Translations under genes and position numbers: made by a program
NCBI GenBank assembly: GCA_943324565.2
Contig: CALPMC020000016.1
Coordinates: 1-42,848 of the forward strand
DNA length: 42,848 bases
Direction: 5' to 3'
From: Chitinophaga pinensis
GTDB taxonomy: Bacteria; Bacteroidota; Bacteroidia; Flavobacteriales_D; Crocinitomicaceae
Notes under the pieces: model-generated
Databases searched by the model: none
What the model was told of the DNA's origin: nothing
What the model saw: only the letters and a program-made list of their open reading frames with translations
Part shown: positions 27,148 to 35,543 of the stretch, piece by piece
Position numbering within the stretch: the first letter of the stretch is position 1
Layout of the letters: each line of letters begins with the position of its first letter

Positions 27148-27615
27148 AATCAAATTCAACCAAAAAGTCCAAATTTCACGGAATTCAATATTTTTATTCA
27201 ATTTATACGATTTTTGGTTTTTGATGTGGATTTGTCAGATAGAATTTCATTTTTTTATCAAAAATCAAACATTCAACATTAAAAATTATTTAGCGCCTTT
27301 TCAAACGCACAACCCTTCCCACTCCGCCTACATCTCCAAGTTTGCTCAGTTTGTTGCTACACCACAATTCAACTTCAAACGAGCTTCTTTCAGTCGCTGT
27401 TTTCAGTTGGTGGCTGTGCGCAAACTTTCGCAAAGCTTTCCGCTTCCGTCGGGGCGTGGGAGAATAAAAAATGTAAATGATTTCAGATAAAAATTTGAAA
27501 TCATAGTTAATTCTAAAATTTAAAATAATTACATTAGCCATACAAAACTGCTTCTATCTGTCAAAATAGGAGGTCATTAGGAAGTTTTTAGCGTGTATAT
27601 TTAATTTGAACTAAT
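27148..27615. other. 468-bp intergenic region with a GC-rich island
   Basis: No credible gene is present. 27148-27291 is AT-rich with TCAAAAATCAA-type low-complexity sequence. 27292-27471 is a compact block visibly richer in G and C than its surroundings, ending abruptly in AATAAAAAATG. A 9-bp inverted repeat (ATGATTTCA at 27477-27485 and TGAAATCAT at 27496-27504) follows. Open frames of about 80-90 codons across the island are not supported by any recognisable protein pattern. TTAATTTG at 27601-27608 is a weak -7 box for the following lipoprotein. Confidence 0.6.
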
Positions 27616-28332
27616 ATGAAATTTAGAATATTAATTATTATTCCATTATTTATAATTGGTTGTATTACCAGAGGTAAAAATAAAAATAAATGTCCAGAAC
27701 ACGATTCTTATATTCTCTACACTGTTTCAAAAGGTGAAAATCTATCCAAGATTAGTAATGACTTCAATGTAAACATCGAAGATATAAAACTATGGAATGA
27801 CCTTCCGAACAATGTAATTCGTAAAGGACAAAAATTAAATCTGTATTTCCCTACGGACTTTGTTGAGAAAGTCAAGTTTGGAATGACTAAAAGCGATTTT
27901 CTCAAAAAACTAATAATTCCTCAATTAGTTGATAGTTGTCGATCTTACGATGGAAATTTGGAGAATTTGGACCGTTTACGTTATAATGTGGAGCAAAGTT
28001 CAATGAAACTTAATAATAAAAATGTCTGTAATTTAAATTTAATGCATCAGAGTGAAATTTCGTATGTTGATTTCTACTTCATTGAAGATTCATTATCCAT
28101 TATTCAATTTACTCGGAGAGGTAATCACAATTACAACAAATTAATCCAACAATTAACTAATTCTAAATTTCAAATGCATAAGTTAGATATCGAATCAAGT
28201 TATGGAGAAGGAGTTGCATTTGGCGAGCAAGTTATTGTAGAGTTGTCTCATGCAACAGAAATGGCACTAACTTTGCAGACTTATTATAGAAAAAGAAGTA
28301 AATTGATGAAGTATCTATCTTTTTACAATTAA
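27616..28332 (+). CDS. LysM-domain lipoprotein
   Basis: The product is 238 aa. A lipoprotein signal ends in PLFIIGC with Cys16 as the acylated residue. Residues about 33-77 form one LysM domain (YTVSKGENLSKISNDFNV, IEDIKLWNDL, GQKLNLYFP), which binds the glycan strands of peptidoglycan. The remaining 160 residues are not recognised; they begin VEKVKFGMTKSDFLKKL, a pattern like the start of BamE/SmpA-type small lipoprotein domains, though this is weak. The protein is probably anchored in a membrane facing the cell wall. A second lipoprotein gene follows 101 bases downstream, also with a GMTK motif, so the two may be related in role. Confidence 0.8.
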   Translation: MKFRILIIIPLFIIGCITRGKNKNKCPEHDSYILYTVSKGENLSKISNDFNVNIEDIKLWNDLPNNVIRKGQKLNLYFPTDFVEKVKFGMTKSDFLKKLIIPQLVDSCRSYDGNLENLDRLRYNVEQSSMKLNNKNVCNLNLMHQSEISYVDFYFIEDSLSIIQFTRRGNHNYNKLIQQLTNSKFQMHKLDIESSYGEGVAFGEQVIVELSHATEMALTLQTYYRKRSKLMKYLSFYN

Positions 28333-28433
28333 TAAACTTAAACATCAATTAAAAGCCGAGGGCTGAATAACTAAACCCGAGAAGCGCGCTTATCAAAGTT
28401 GAGAAATGTTAGTGGTAAATAAAACATATATAA

Positions 28434-29231
28434 ATGAAAAAAATATTAGTAATTATTTCTTTGCTATTGTTGAGCGCATGTAAAAATCAAGATGCTAAGA
28501 ATCAAATTATCAATGATGAGGAAATCGATAATTTTTCCGAATCAAAAGAGGTTTTAATTTTTTTATCGGATAATGAAGTGGAAAATTCTATCAACCATAA
28601 TGAATGTATATTCTTATCTTCATACTGGGCAGGAATGACTAAGCAGGATGCTGTAGAAGTAACAAGATATTTACTTGATAAACATTTGTTATATGGTAAA
28701 TTTTTCCAACCATATTCTGAAGAACCCAAGTATATTGAAAAAGAGAGTTTAAATATCGACACCTTTGACAGAACTAGTTGGCGGTATAGTCTAAGAACAA
28801 ATAATTACTTCATGGATGCTGATATTCAATTTTCATTTAATAATTCTGATGAATTAGATTTTGTATCTCTTTGGATAAATGATATTGATAAATATAAATA
28901 TAATGAGCTTTTAGATTTATTTAAAACAAAATATGGGACACCTGTTCGCAATGAGCAAAATCGGAATCAATTAGGACCATTTAAATACGCAAAAGGAAAC
29001 GCTGAGTATACCTTTGAGAAAGGTTATCAACAAATACGAGTTGAATATAGACCGAAAGGTTCAGGACCAGAAGGAATGGAGAGTAAATTCAATGATATTT
29101 ATATTATGTATGAAGATTTAAGAGTTATTGATAAAAACACACAAGATTATAAAGAAAGAATGAAAACGGAAAAGATTATTGAAGAAAATAACAAAAAAAA
29201 AGGAGTTAAAAATAGTTTAGAAAAAATATAA
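28434..29231 (+). CDS. hypothetical lipoprotein
   Basis: The product is 265 aa with a clear lipoprotein signal (MKKILVIISLLLLSAC, Cys16). The mature part is acidic to neutral and has WAGMTKQDAVEVTRYLLDK, followed by a beta-rich region (DIQFSFNNSDELDFVSLWI), then LLDLFKTKYGTP and a Lys/Glu-rich C-terminal tail. The helix-strand-KYGTP order is common in small Bacteroidota lipoproteins of unknown role. I do not recognise the family. It is on the same strand as the LysM lipoprotein; the 101-base gap holds a GC palindrome (AAGCGCGCTT, 28382-28391) and no clear promoter. Confidence 0.75.
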   Translation: MKKILVIISLLLLSACKNQDAKNQIINDEEIDNFSESKEVLIFLSDNEVENSINHNECIFLSSYWAGMTKQDAVEVTRYLLDKHLLYGKFFQPYSEEPKYIEKESLNIDTFDRTSWRYSLRTNNYFMDADIQFSFNNSDELDFVSLWINDIDKYKYNELLDLFKTKYGTPVRNEQNRNQLGPFKYAKGNAEYTFEKGYQQIRVEYRPKGSGPEGMESKFNDIYIMYEDLRVIDKNTQDYKERMKTEKIIEENNKKKGVKNSLEKI

Positions 29232-29392
29232 TCTACCTCCTAGCCTTTAATAATTCTTCGAAACAAAACTAATACAAATAGACAATAATTTTATGTTAGA
29301 AATATTGAATTAATTAAAGGATTGGGCTTTGCGCTAGACAGCAAACTTTTACATTTAAATTACCCCAATTTTACTTATAACGTAATTTCTCC

Positions 29393-30172
29393 TTACCCCA
29401 TCTTTAGCTTATCAATAAAATCAATCGATAATTCATTAAAAACAAGTGGATTTTCAATGTTGACAACGTGTCCACAATTTGGAACGATTTGCAATTGTGA
29501 ATAGCGGTCGTTTTGAACGAGTTTTTTGACTGGAGCTAGAAACAAATGATCTTCGCCACCCATGATGTACAATGTTGGGATTTTATAGGTGTTTTGTTCC
29601 AATTCCGCTAAATAGGCTGTCAATCGGGCTGTCAATTTGAACCAGCGCTTGAATTCCTTATCCATCACTTTTTTGGCTTCTTGAATGAACAGTTTGCGCG
29701 ATTGTTCGTGGTTTTTTCGCGGCATCATCACGCGTGCAAAGATTTTATAAAGCAACATGTAGGGCATGACGCTCTTGAATATTCTTCCAATTCGCAACAG
29801 TAATCTTGATTTGAAATTTAATTCCGTAACCGCACCTGCAAAAACCATCGATTGCACCGTTTTCGGACTCAACGAATACAATTGCTTGATAATAATCGAA
29901 CCCATTGAAACACCTACAAAATGGGCTGTATCTATGGAATGCTCTTTTAAAGTGAGCAACACATCGTTGGCAATTATTTTGAAACTGTAATTTTTGGAAT
30001 CCGCTTTCAGTTTCGACTGGCCGTGACCACGCAAATCGATTAAAAGCACGTTGAATTTTTCAGAAAACGGTTTTATTTGCTTGAACCAAATAGCCGAACT
30101 ACCTCCCGCACCGTGAATGAAAACCACCCATTTGGAAGAACTGCTATTAATAAACTTTTTGGTGTGAAGCAT
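29393..30172 (-). CDS. alpha/beta hydrolase
   Basis: The product is 259 aa, a normal size for a single-domain alpha/beta hydrolase. The oxyanion-hole motif is FIHGAGGSS (residues 18-26), and DLRGHGQS follows. The nucleophile elbow is GVSMGS with Ser89. Asp208 lies in MGGEDHLF and His235 in NCGHVVNIENP, completing the Ser-Asp-His triad. A helical cap sits between (about 120-190, with several basic residues). There is no signal peptide, so it acts in the cytoplasm. The substrate cannot be inferred. The gene converges with the lipoprotein gene; TAAATTTG at 30252-30259 on the minus strand is a possible promoter box. Confidence 0.88.
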   Translation of the reverse strand: MLHTKKFINSSSSKWVVFIHGAGGSSAIWFKQIKPFSEKFNVLLIDLRGHGQSKLKADSKNYSFKIIANDVLLTLKEHSIDTAHFVGVSMGSIIIKQLYSLSPKTVQSMVFAGAVTELNFKSRLLLRIGRIFKSVMPYMLLYKIFARVMMPRKNHEQSRKLFIQEAKKVMDKEFKRWFKLTARLTAYLAELEQNTYKIPTLYIMGGEDHLFLAPVKKLVQNDRYSQLQIVPNCGHVVNIENPLVFNELSIDFIDKLKMG

Positions 30173-30251
30173 AAAATCGAATTGAGTACTAAGTTAAGTT
30201 TTCAACGTCAGGAACTTGAATTTATCACAAATTATAATTTCCTTTTAATAA

Positions 30252-30259
30252 CAAATTTA
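30252..30259 (-). promoter_or_regulatory. candidate -7 box for the alpha/beta hydrolase
   Basis: The minus strand reads TAAATTTG, a full TANNTTTG match 80 bases before the ATG. No -33 TTG was verified. Confidence 0.35.
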
Positions 30260-30419
30260 CAAATAATAGAAATTCAAAATAGATTTGAGTGGTTTCTCAT
30301 TTTGATATAAAAGACTTTATTGGGTATTTTTTGTCAAAATAAGCTGGTAAAAAAGTAAAAAATTGCTTATTAGTACATAAAATGTAAAAATAGATAGATT
30401 TAAATCTTTTTATTTATGC

Positions 30420-30427
30420 TATTTTTG
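30420..30427 (+). promoter_or_regulatory. candidate -7 box for the AAA ATPase gene
   Basis: TATTTTTG is a full TANNTTTG match 18 bases before the ATG at 30445, implying a very short leader. No -33 TTG is visible. Confidence 0.45.
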
Positions 30428-30444
30428 TAGAAATAAGTAAAAAA

Positions 30445-31893
30445 ATGGGAAATATAAACCTTATTCCAACAGAAAAAATAATTGAACGTTTACGTTATGA
30501 AAATCCTTGGTGGGTATCAAACCAAATCCCTGAAATATATGGAAGTATGTCTAGACGATTGTATTTCGACATATTTTATCCTTATGTGAAGGAGAAAGAC
30601 ATCAAACGTTCGGTTGTTTTAATGGGGCCAAGACGCGTTGGAAAAACAGTTATGTTGTTCCACAGCATCGATGAACTTTTAAAAGAAAAGGTCAATCCTC
30701 AGCAAATTTTCTTCGTGGGAATTGACAATCCCATTTATGTGCACTTAAGTTTGGAAGATATTTTATCTCTTTGTAAAAACGCACTCAATCTTGAAAATTT
30801 AAACGGATGCTATGTATTCTTTGATGAGATTCAATATTTAAAAGATTGGGAGCGTCATTTAAAAATTATGGTTGACTCTTATCCAGATACAAAATTTGTG
30901 GTTTCTGGTTCGGCAGCAGCGGCTTTAAAATGGCACAGTACTGAAAGTGGAGCAGGAAGATTTACAGACTTTATGTTACCTCCCCTTACTTTCCAAGAAT
31001 ATATTCACTTGAAGAAAATGAATCACTTGATTTATAATGGAACAATTGAATACGGTGAAAAATCAATTCCGTATTGCTTGACTCACGACATTAAAGTACT
31101 CAATAAAGAGTTTGTCAATTATTTGAATTTTGGAGGATATCCCGAAGTTGTTTTATCTGAAAAAATTCAAAGTGATATGGGAAGATATGTGAAAAACGAT
31201 ATAGTTGACAAAGTGCTTTTACGCGATTTGCCGAGTTTATATGGCATTAAAGATGTTCAAGAATTAAATAGATTCTTTACTTATATCGCTTACAATACTG
31301 GAAATGAGTTTTCATACGAAACCATGTCAAGAGATAGTGGCATTCAAAAAGATACACTCAAAAAATACTTAGAATATCTAGAAGCTGCTTTTTTAATTAA
31401 GGTATTGAATAAAATTGATATAAATGCAAAGCGGCTTAAACGGGTAACGAATTTTAAAGTTTATTTGACAAATCCGTCGCTGCGAACTGCTTTATTTTCA
31501 CCGATTACAGAAACAGACAGTGAAATGGGAAATATGGTAGAAACTGCTTTACTTTCACAATGGATGCATCGTGAAAAATTAGATTTAACCTATGCAAGAT
31601 GGAAAGAAGGAAGACGTGAAGGCGAAGTTGATTTAGTTTTGTTAGATGATAGGCAATTTAAACCAGTTTGGGCGGTAGAAATAAAATGGAGCAATCGCTA
31701 TTTTGATAAACCAAAAGAACTTAAAAGTCTCATTGAATTTTGCAAAAACCATATTTTTAAAGCTGCATTGGTTACTTCAATCGATCATTCAGGAGTTCAA
31801 CATGTGGAAGACATTCAATTGTCTTTTTTACCTGCTTCTGTTTACGCATACAACATTGGAGATATTACACTGAAAATGAAAACTAAAAGCTAA
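30445..31893 (+). CDS. AAA ATPase with C-terminal DUF4143 domain
   Basis: The product is 482 aa. The N-terminal AAA_14-type ATPase has Walker A GPRRVGKT (residues 61-68), Walker B YVFFDEIQYL with Asp127-Glu128, and a sensor-like KFVVSGSAAAALK. A middle segment has the repeat-like helical region with LLRDLPSLYGI. The C-terminal DUF4143 region ends with GEVDLVLLDD and AVEIKWS, an arrangement like a PD-(D/E)xK nuclease core. Such proteins are widespread and often mobile in Bacteroidota; their role is unknown, though DNA or stress-related functions are often suggested. The gene stands alone and converges on dnaK across a shared hairpin. Confidence 0.9.
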   Translation: MGNINLIPTEKIIERLRYENPWWVSNQIPEIYGSMSRRLYFDIFYPYVKEKDIKRSVVLMGPRRVGKTVMLFHSIDELLKEKVNPQQIFFVGIDNPIYVHLSLEDILSLCKNALNLENLNGCYVFFDEIQYLKDWERHLKIMVDSYPDTKFVVSGSAAAALKWHSTESGAGRFTDFMLPPLTFQEYIHLKKMNHLIYNGTIEYGEKSIPYCLTHDIKVLNKEFVNYLNFGGYPEVVLSEKIQSDMGRYVKNDIVDKVLLRDLPSLYGIKDVQELNRFFTYIAYNTGNEFSYETMSRDSGIQKDTLKKYLEYLEAAFLIKVLNKIDINAKRLKRVTNFKVYLTNPSLRTALFSPITETDSEMGNMVETALLSQWMHREKLDLTYARWKEGRREGEVDLVLLDDRQFKPVWAVEIKWSNRYFDKPKELKSLIEFCKNHIFKAALVTSIDHSGVQHVEDIQLSFLPASVYAYNIGDITLKMKTKS

Positions 31894-31902
31894 ATTCCCA
31901 AC

Positions 31903-31941
31903 AAAAAAAAAACACCTGCTGAATCATCAACAGGTGTTTTC
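31903..31941 (-). terminator. terminator of dnaK, possibly bidirectional
   Basis: AACACCTG (31911-31918) pairs with CAGGTGTT (31931-31938), with inner TGA/TCA pairing. On the minus strand the stem is followed by about ten T, an excellent terminator for dnaK. On the plus strand only a short T run follows, so it may also end the ATPase transcript weakly. Confidence 0.85.
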
Positions 31942-31959
31942 CTCTTATTATGAAAAAAC

Positions 31960-33864
31960 TTATTTGTCTTTTACTTCTTCGAAATCTACATCTGTAACTT
32001 CGTCTTGCGGGTTTCCTGCTTGCTCGTTTTCTTGAGTCCCACCTTGTGCTCCACCTTCAGCGTTAGCAGCGTTATACATTTCTTGAGAAGCAGCTTGGAA
32101 AACGTTGTTTAATTTTTCCATTGCAGGCTCTAAGTTTGCAGTATTGCGCGCTTCATACTCTCTTTTCAATTCTGCCAAAGCATCTTCGATTGGTTGTTTT
32201 TTGTCTGCTGGAATTTTATCTCCGTATTCTTTCAATTGACGCTCTGTTTGGAAGATTGTTGAATCTGCTTTGTTGATTAATTCTACTTCTTCTTTTTTCT
32301 TCTTGTCAGATTCAGCATTAGCTTCAGCTTCAGCTTTCATTCGTTGGATTTCTTCATCAGACAAACCTGAAGATGCTTCAATTTTAATTGATTGTTGTTT
32401 TCCTGTTCCTTTATCTTTCGCAGAAATATTCATTATTCCGTTTGCATCGATATCGAATGTTACTTCGATTTGAGGAACTCCTCTTGGTGCTGGTGGAATG
32501 TCTGTCAATTGGAATCTTCCTAGTGCTTTATTATCAGCAGCCATTGAACGTTCTCCTTGGATAACATTGATGTCTACAGACGGTTGATTATCAGAAGCGG
32601 TTGAAAATGTTTCTGATTTTTTAGTTGGAATAGTTGTGTTTGCATCGATTAATTTCGTCATTACACCACCCATAGTTTCGATACCAACTGATAAAGGAAT
32701 AACGTCTAATAACAATACGTCTTTTACTTCACCTGTTAAAACCCCACCTTGAATTGCAGCTCCGACAGCTACTACTTCGTCAGGATTTACTCCTTTTGAA
32801 GGTGCTTTTCCGAAGAAACGCTCTACTGCGTCTTGAATGATTGGAATACGTGTTGAACCTCCTACTAAAATCACTTCGTTAATGTCTGATGGAGATAAAC
32901 CTGCATTTTTCAAAGCTGAACGACAAGGAGCGATAGTTCTTTCTACGATTTCAGAGATTAATTGCTCAAATTTCGCACGTGTCAACGATCTAACCAAGTG
33001 TTTTGGAATTCCGTTCACTGGCATGATGTATGGCAAGTTGATTTCAGTTGAAGTCGTTGAAGACAATTCAATTTTTGCTTTTTCAGCCGCTTCTTTCAAA
33101 CGCTGTAAAGCCATTGGATCTTGACGTAAGTCTAAACCTTCATCATTTTTGAATTCGTCTGCTAACCATTTGATGATTGATTCATCTACGTCGTCACCAC
33201 CTAAGTGCGTGTCACCGTCAGTTGACAATACTTCAAATACACCGTCACCTAATTCTAATACAGAAACGTCATGCGTACCACCACCGAAATCGAAAACAAC
33301 GATTTTTTGGTCGATACCTTTTTTATCTAAACCGTAAGCTAATGCTGCAGCTGTTGGTTCGTTGATGATTCTTTTGATTGTTAAACCAGCGATTTCTCCA
33401 GCTTCTTTTGTAGCTTGACGTTGAGAATCGTTGAAGTAAGCAGGAACAGTAACAACTGCTTCAGTAACTTCTTGACCTAAATAATCTTCAGCAGTTTTTT
33501 TCATTTTTTGAAGAATCATTGCTGAAATTTCTTGTGGCGAATATTGACGGTCGTCGATTTGCACACGAGGAGTATTGTTGTCGCCTTTTACAACTTTGTA
33601 AGGCATACGAGCGATTTCTTTGCTAGACTCATCAAAGCTTGTTCCCATGAAACGTTTGATAGAGCTAATCGTTTTTGTAGGATTCGTGATTGCTTGACGT
33701 TTTGCAGGATCTCCCACTTTACGTTCTCCGCCTTCCACAAATGCTACTACGGATGGAGTTGTTCTTTTACCTTCTGCATTTTCAATTACAACCGGTTGAT
33801 TTCCTTCCATGACAGAAACACAAGAGTTTGTTGTTCCTAAGTCGATCCCAATTATTTTTCCCAT
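31960..33864 (-). CDS. dnaK: molecular chaperone DnaK (Hsp70)
   Basis: The product is 634 aa, the normal DnaK length. It starts [20 protein letters not shown] (phosphate loop 1) and contains [54 protein letters not shown] and [17 protein letters not shown]. The substrate-binding domain has the linker [16 protein letters not shown], and the tail ends [11 protein letters not shown], close to the conserved EEVKD-type terminus. It folds nascent and stressed proteins with DnaJ and GrpE, neither of which is in the window. It is a single-gene unit with a strong terminator. The upstream 218 bases hold an inverted repeat (33970-33996) nearer to the divergent toxin-antitoxin genes. Confidence 0.98.
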   Translation of the reverse strand: MGKIIGIDLGTTNSCVSVMEGNQPVVIENAEGKRTTPSVVAFVEGGERKVGDPAKRQAITNPTKTISSIKRFMGTSFDESSKEIARMPYKVVKGDNNTPRVQIDDRQYSPQEISAMILQKMKKTAEDYLGQEVTEAVVTVPAYFNDSQRQATKEAGEIAGLTIKRIINEPTAAALAYGLDKKGIDQKIVVFDFGGGTHDVSVLELGDGVFEVLSTDGDTHLGGDDVDESIIKWLADEFKNDEGLDLRQDPMALQRLKEAAEKAKIELSSTTSTEINLPYIMPVNGIPKHLVRSLTRAKFEQLISEIVERTIAPCRSALKNAGLSPSDINEVILVGGSTRIPIIQDAVERFFGKAPSKGVNPDEVVAVGAAIQGGVLTGEVKDVLLLDVIPLSVGIETMGGVMTKLIDANTTIPTKKSETFSTASDNQPSVDINVIQGERSMAADNKALGRFQLTDIPPAPRGVPQIEVTFDIDANGIMNISAKDKGTGKQQSIKIEASSGLSDEEIQRMKAEAEANAESDKKKKEEVELINKADSTIFQTERQLKEYGDKIPADKKQPIEDALAELKREYEARNTANLEPAMEKLNNVFQAASQEMYNAANAEGGAQGGTQENEQAGNPQDEVTDVDFEEVKDK

Positions 33865-33969
33865 TTTTAAATTATATTTTCAATTTGATGAAAGCGCAAA
33901 GTCAATTTATATGCCACTGAATATTAACATAAAAACTGTGACATTTTGATTGAATTGACCACTAACCCG

Positions 33970-33996
33970 CTGTCATATTGTCGGAAACAGTGACAG
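33970..33996. promoter_or_regulatory. inverted repeat between dnaK and parDE
   Basis: CTGTCA and TGACAG are separated by 15 bases. It lies 106 bases before the dnaK start and 87 before the parD start. It could be an operator for either divergent unit; spacing does not match the CIRCE element. Confidence 0.35.
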
Positions 33997-34035
33997 TTAA
34001 TAAGTTTTAGATGAAAATTTAGTGTGTATTTTGGC

Positions 34036-34066
34036 TTGTTTAACTTCTTATTTTTTGGTAATATTG
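34036..34066 (+). promoter_or_regulatory. candidate promoter of the parDE-type operon
   Basis: TTG (34036-34038), a 20-base spacer and TAATATTG (34059-34066) match the Bacteroidota -33/-7 layout with one mismatch in the -7 box. The ATG of the antitoxin gene is 17 bases downstream. Confidence 0.5.
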
Positions 34067-34082
34067 TTCTAAAATAGTAAAG

Positions 34083-34328
34083 ATGGGAAAAAACACAACT
34101 ATTTCTTTAGGTTCACATTTTGAAAATTTCATTTCGGATGCTCTTTCTAGTGGACGCTATAACAGCGCAAGTGATGTTGTAGAAGCAGCATTGCGTTTGT
34201 TAGAAGATCAAGAAGTAAAAGCTTTAGCCCTCGTTAATGCGCTTAAAGAAGGCGAAAAAAGTGGTTTTGTTACAGATTTCAATTCAGATGAATTTTTAAT
34301 GAAATTGAACAAGAAACATGGTTTTTAA
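34083..34328 (+). CDS. ParD-like antitoxin (ribbon-helix-helix)
   Basis: The product is 81 aa. The N-terminal strand KNTTISLGSHFENFI and the helix pair SGRYNSASDVVEAALRLLED are the standard ParD/CC2985-type ribbon-helix-helix pattern, which dimerises and binds the operon's own promoter. The C-terminal part (residues about 50-81) is charged and would wrap the toxin. The stop overlaps the toxin start by one base (TAATG), so the genes are translationally coupled. It neutralises the adjacent ParE/RelE-type toxin and probably represses the operon. Confidence 0.9.
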   Translation: MGKNTTISLGSHFENFISDALSSGRYNSASDVVEAALRLLEDQEVKALALVNALKEGEKSGFVTDFNSDEFLMKLNKKHGF

Positions 34329-34618
34329 TGGAATTTAAGTTATCCTTAAAGGCTGAAATTGATTTGATAGAGATTTGGGAATATACTTTTCAAACATGGT
34401 CGCTTGAAAAAGCAAATCAATACGTATCGAATTTAATTTCTAGTATAAATAGTCTTTGTAGAAACCCCAAAATTGGAAAAAGTTACGATTACATTAGAAA
34501 GGACTATTTAGGATTAAAAGTTAATTCTCACATCATTTTTTTTAAAATTGAGGATAGTGGCACAATCAGTGTCGTTAGAATTCTTCATGAAAAAATGGAT
34601 TTACCTTTTAAGTTGTAA
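34328..34618 (+). CDS. ParE/RelE superfamily toxin
   Basis: The product is 96 aa, typical for ParE. The pattern is LSLKAEIDLIEIWEYTFQTW (first helices), then NPKIGKSYDYIRKDYLGLKV and a strand HIIFFKIEDSGTISVVRILHEKMD, which matches the ParE core with a conserved Arg-Ile-Leu-His near the end. ParE toxins poison DNA gyrase and RelE toxins cut mRNA; the antitoxin partner and the RILHEKMD ending favour ParE. The pair sits between dnaK and a GLPGLI-like gene with no mobile element nearby. The identity as toxin is strong; the molecular target is inference. Confidence 0.9.
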   Translation: MEFKLSLKAEIDLIEIWEYTFQTWSLEKANQYVSNLISSINSLCRNPKIGKSYDYIRKDYLGLKVNSHIIFFKIEDSGTISVVRILHEKMDLPFKL

Positions 34619-34653
34619 TAATTTTCATTTTAACGTTTTAACTTCTTATTTCC

Positions 34654-34661
34654 TACTTTTG
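34654..34661 (+). promoter_or_regulatory. candidate -7 box abutting a start codon
   Basis: TACTTTTG is a full TANNTTTG match. The ATG of the GLPGLI-like gene starts 5 bases later (34666), so transcription would begin at or next to the start codon. No -33 TTG is visible. Confidence 0.4.
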
Positions 34662-34665
34662 TTGT

Positions 34666-35304
34666 ATGCGCTATTTTGTACTATTTCTTCTTCTTTCAAG
34701 TATCTCGAATTTTATCTCTCAGAAACAATCTCCATTTTCAGGAGAATTAACTTATAAAATCGAGCGCGTTGATGTGGTAGATTCATCTAAGTCAATTCAA
34801 TTAATTTACGCGAAAGATTCCTTAATTAAAATAGTGAATTTCAACTCAGATAAGGGAAAACAAGAATTAATCAAACACTTGACTTATAATAAATCTTATT
34901 TGTTAATCGAATCACCTCTTCAGAATTTTGCTATTAAAACGAATGAGCATTTAGTAAAAGATACGATTTCAAACTACACTTTCAAATCTCAGTTTGGTTC
35001 AAAAAAAATTGCAGGAAAGCGAGCTAAAAAAGTAAAGGTTAAATTAACAAGCGTTAAAAACGAATTGACTTTTCTATATCTCAAAAAGATTCCAGCTAAA
35101 TATGCAAATACTTATTTTGATTTACCTGGGTTACCAGTTTTGTATTATGTTTCAACACCAGAAGGACTTTATAGATATACATTACAAGAATTCAAGGAAG
35201 TAAATCCACCTCTAGAATTATTCATGATTCCAAAGGATTATAAAAAAGTAACTTTTGAAGAATTCGCAGAAGAATTTTCAAAATTGTATGAATCGAAAGA
35301 GTAA
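34666..35304 (+). CDS. GLPGLI-like exported protein
   Basis: The product is 212 aa with a signal peptide (MRYFVLFLLLSSISNFISQ). The mature part is beta-rich: FSGELTYKIERVDV, LIYAKDSLIKIVNF, KSYLLIESPLQNFAI, then KKIAGKRAKKVKVKL and YFDLPGLPVLYYVSTPEGLY. The DLPGLP segment and its position fit the GLPGLI family of small exported Bacteroidota proteins of unknown function, though the motif is not exact. It lies 47 bases after the toxin gene but has its own candidate promoter box. The role is unknown. Confidence 0.7.
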   Translation: MRYFVLFLLLSSISNFISQKQSPFSGELTYKIERVDVVDSSKSIQLIYAKDSLIKIVNFNSDKGKQELIKHLTYNKSYLLIESPLQNFAIKTNEHLVKDTISNYTFKSQFGSKKIAGKRAKKVKVKLTSVKNELTFLYLKKIPAKYANTYFDLPGLPVLYYVSTPEGLYRYTLQEFKEVNPPLELFMIPKDYKKVTFEEFAEEFSKLYESKE

Positions 35305-35517
35305 ATAGCGATCCTTTATCTCAATCATGATATCAACTTTGAAACAGTTTTTTTTTATAATTACTTTTTATGTTGAAAAACGGGTTTCAAAATCTTAGTT
35401 TAAAGCTCTAGACTTTGGTAATAAAAGGAATTTTTAGAATGCATTATCAAAGCAATCAAATTACCATAAATTATGATTAGAAACAGTATTAAACTAATTC
35501 TAATTCCTATTGTTAAT

Positions 35518-35525
35518 TACATTTG
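35518..35525 (+). promoter_or_regulatory. candidate -7 box for GAPDH
   Basis: TACATTTG is a full TANNTTTG match 18 bases before the chosen ATG at 35544. It lies just upstream of an in-frame alternative start at 35523 and argues against that start. Confidence 0.5.
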
Positions 35526-35543
35526 TGTTTTAAAATTGAGATT

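Noticed and set aside
27290-27541. Minus-strand open frame of about 83 codons (and a plus-strand frame 27221-27490) across the GC-rich island
   Set aside because: There is no family pattern, no promoter or start context, and the composition follows the island. It is treated as non-coding.
28340-28433. Possible integron attC-like site between the two lipoprotein genes (GC palindrome plus GTTAGTGG)
   Set aside because: The core triplet context does not match the GTTRRRY consensus, there is no paired site, and no integrase or cassette array is visible.
33532-33840. Plus-strand open frames opposite dnaK (also 32837-33124, 33149-33337)
   Set aside because: They are antisense shadows of a highly conserved gene with no recognisable product.
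35523-35543. Seven-codon N-terminal extension of GAPDH
   Set aside because: It overlaps the TANNTTTG box, and the family normally starts with the MKNVGVNGFGRIGR strand.
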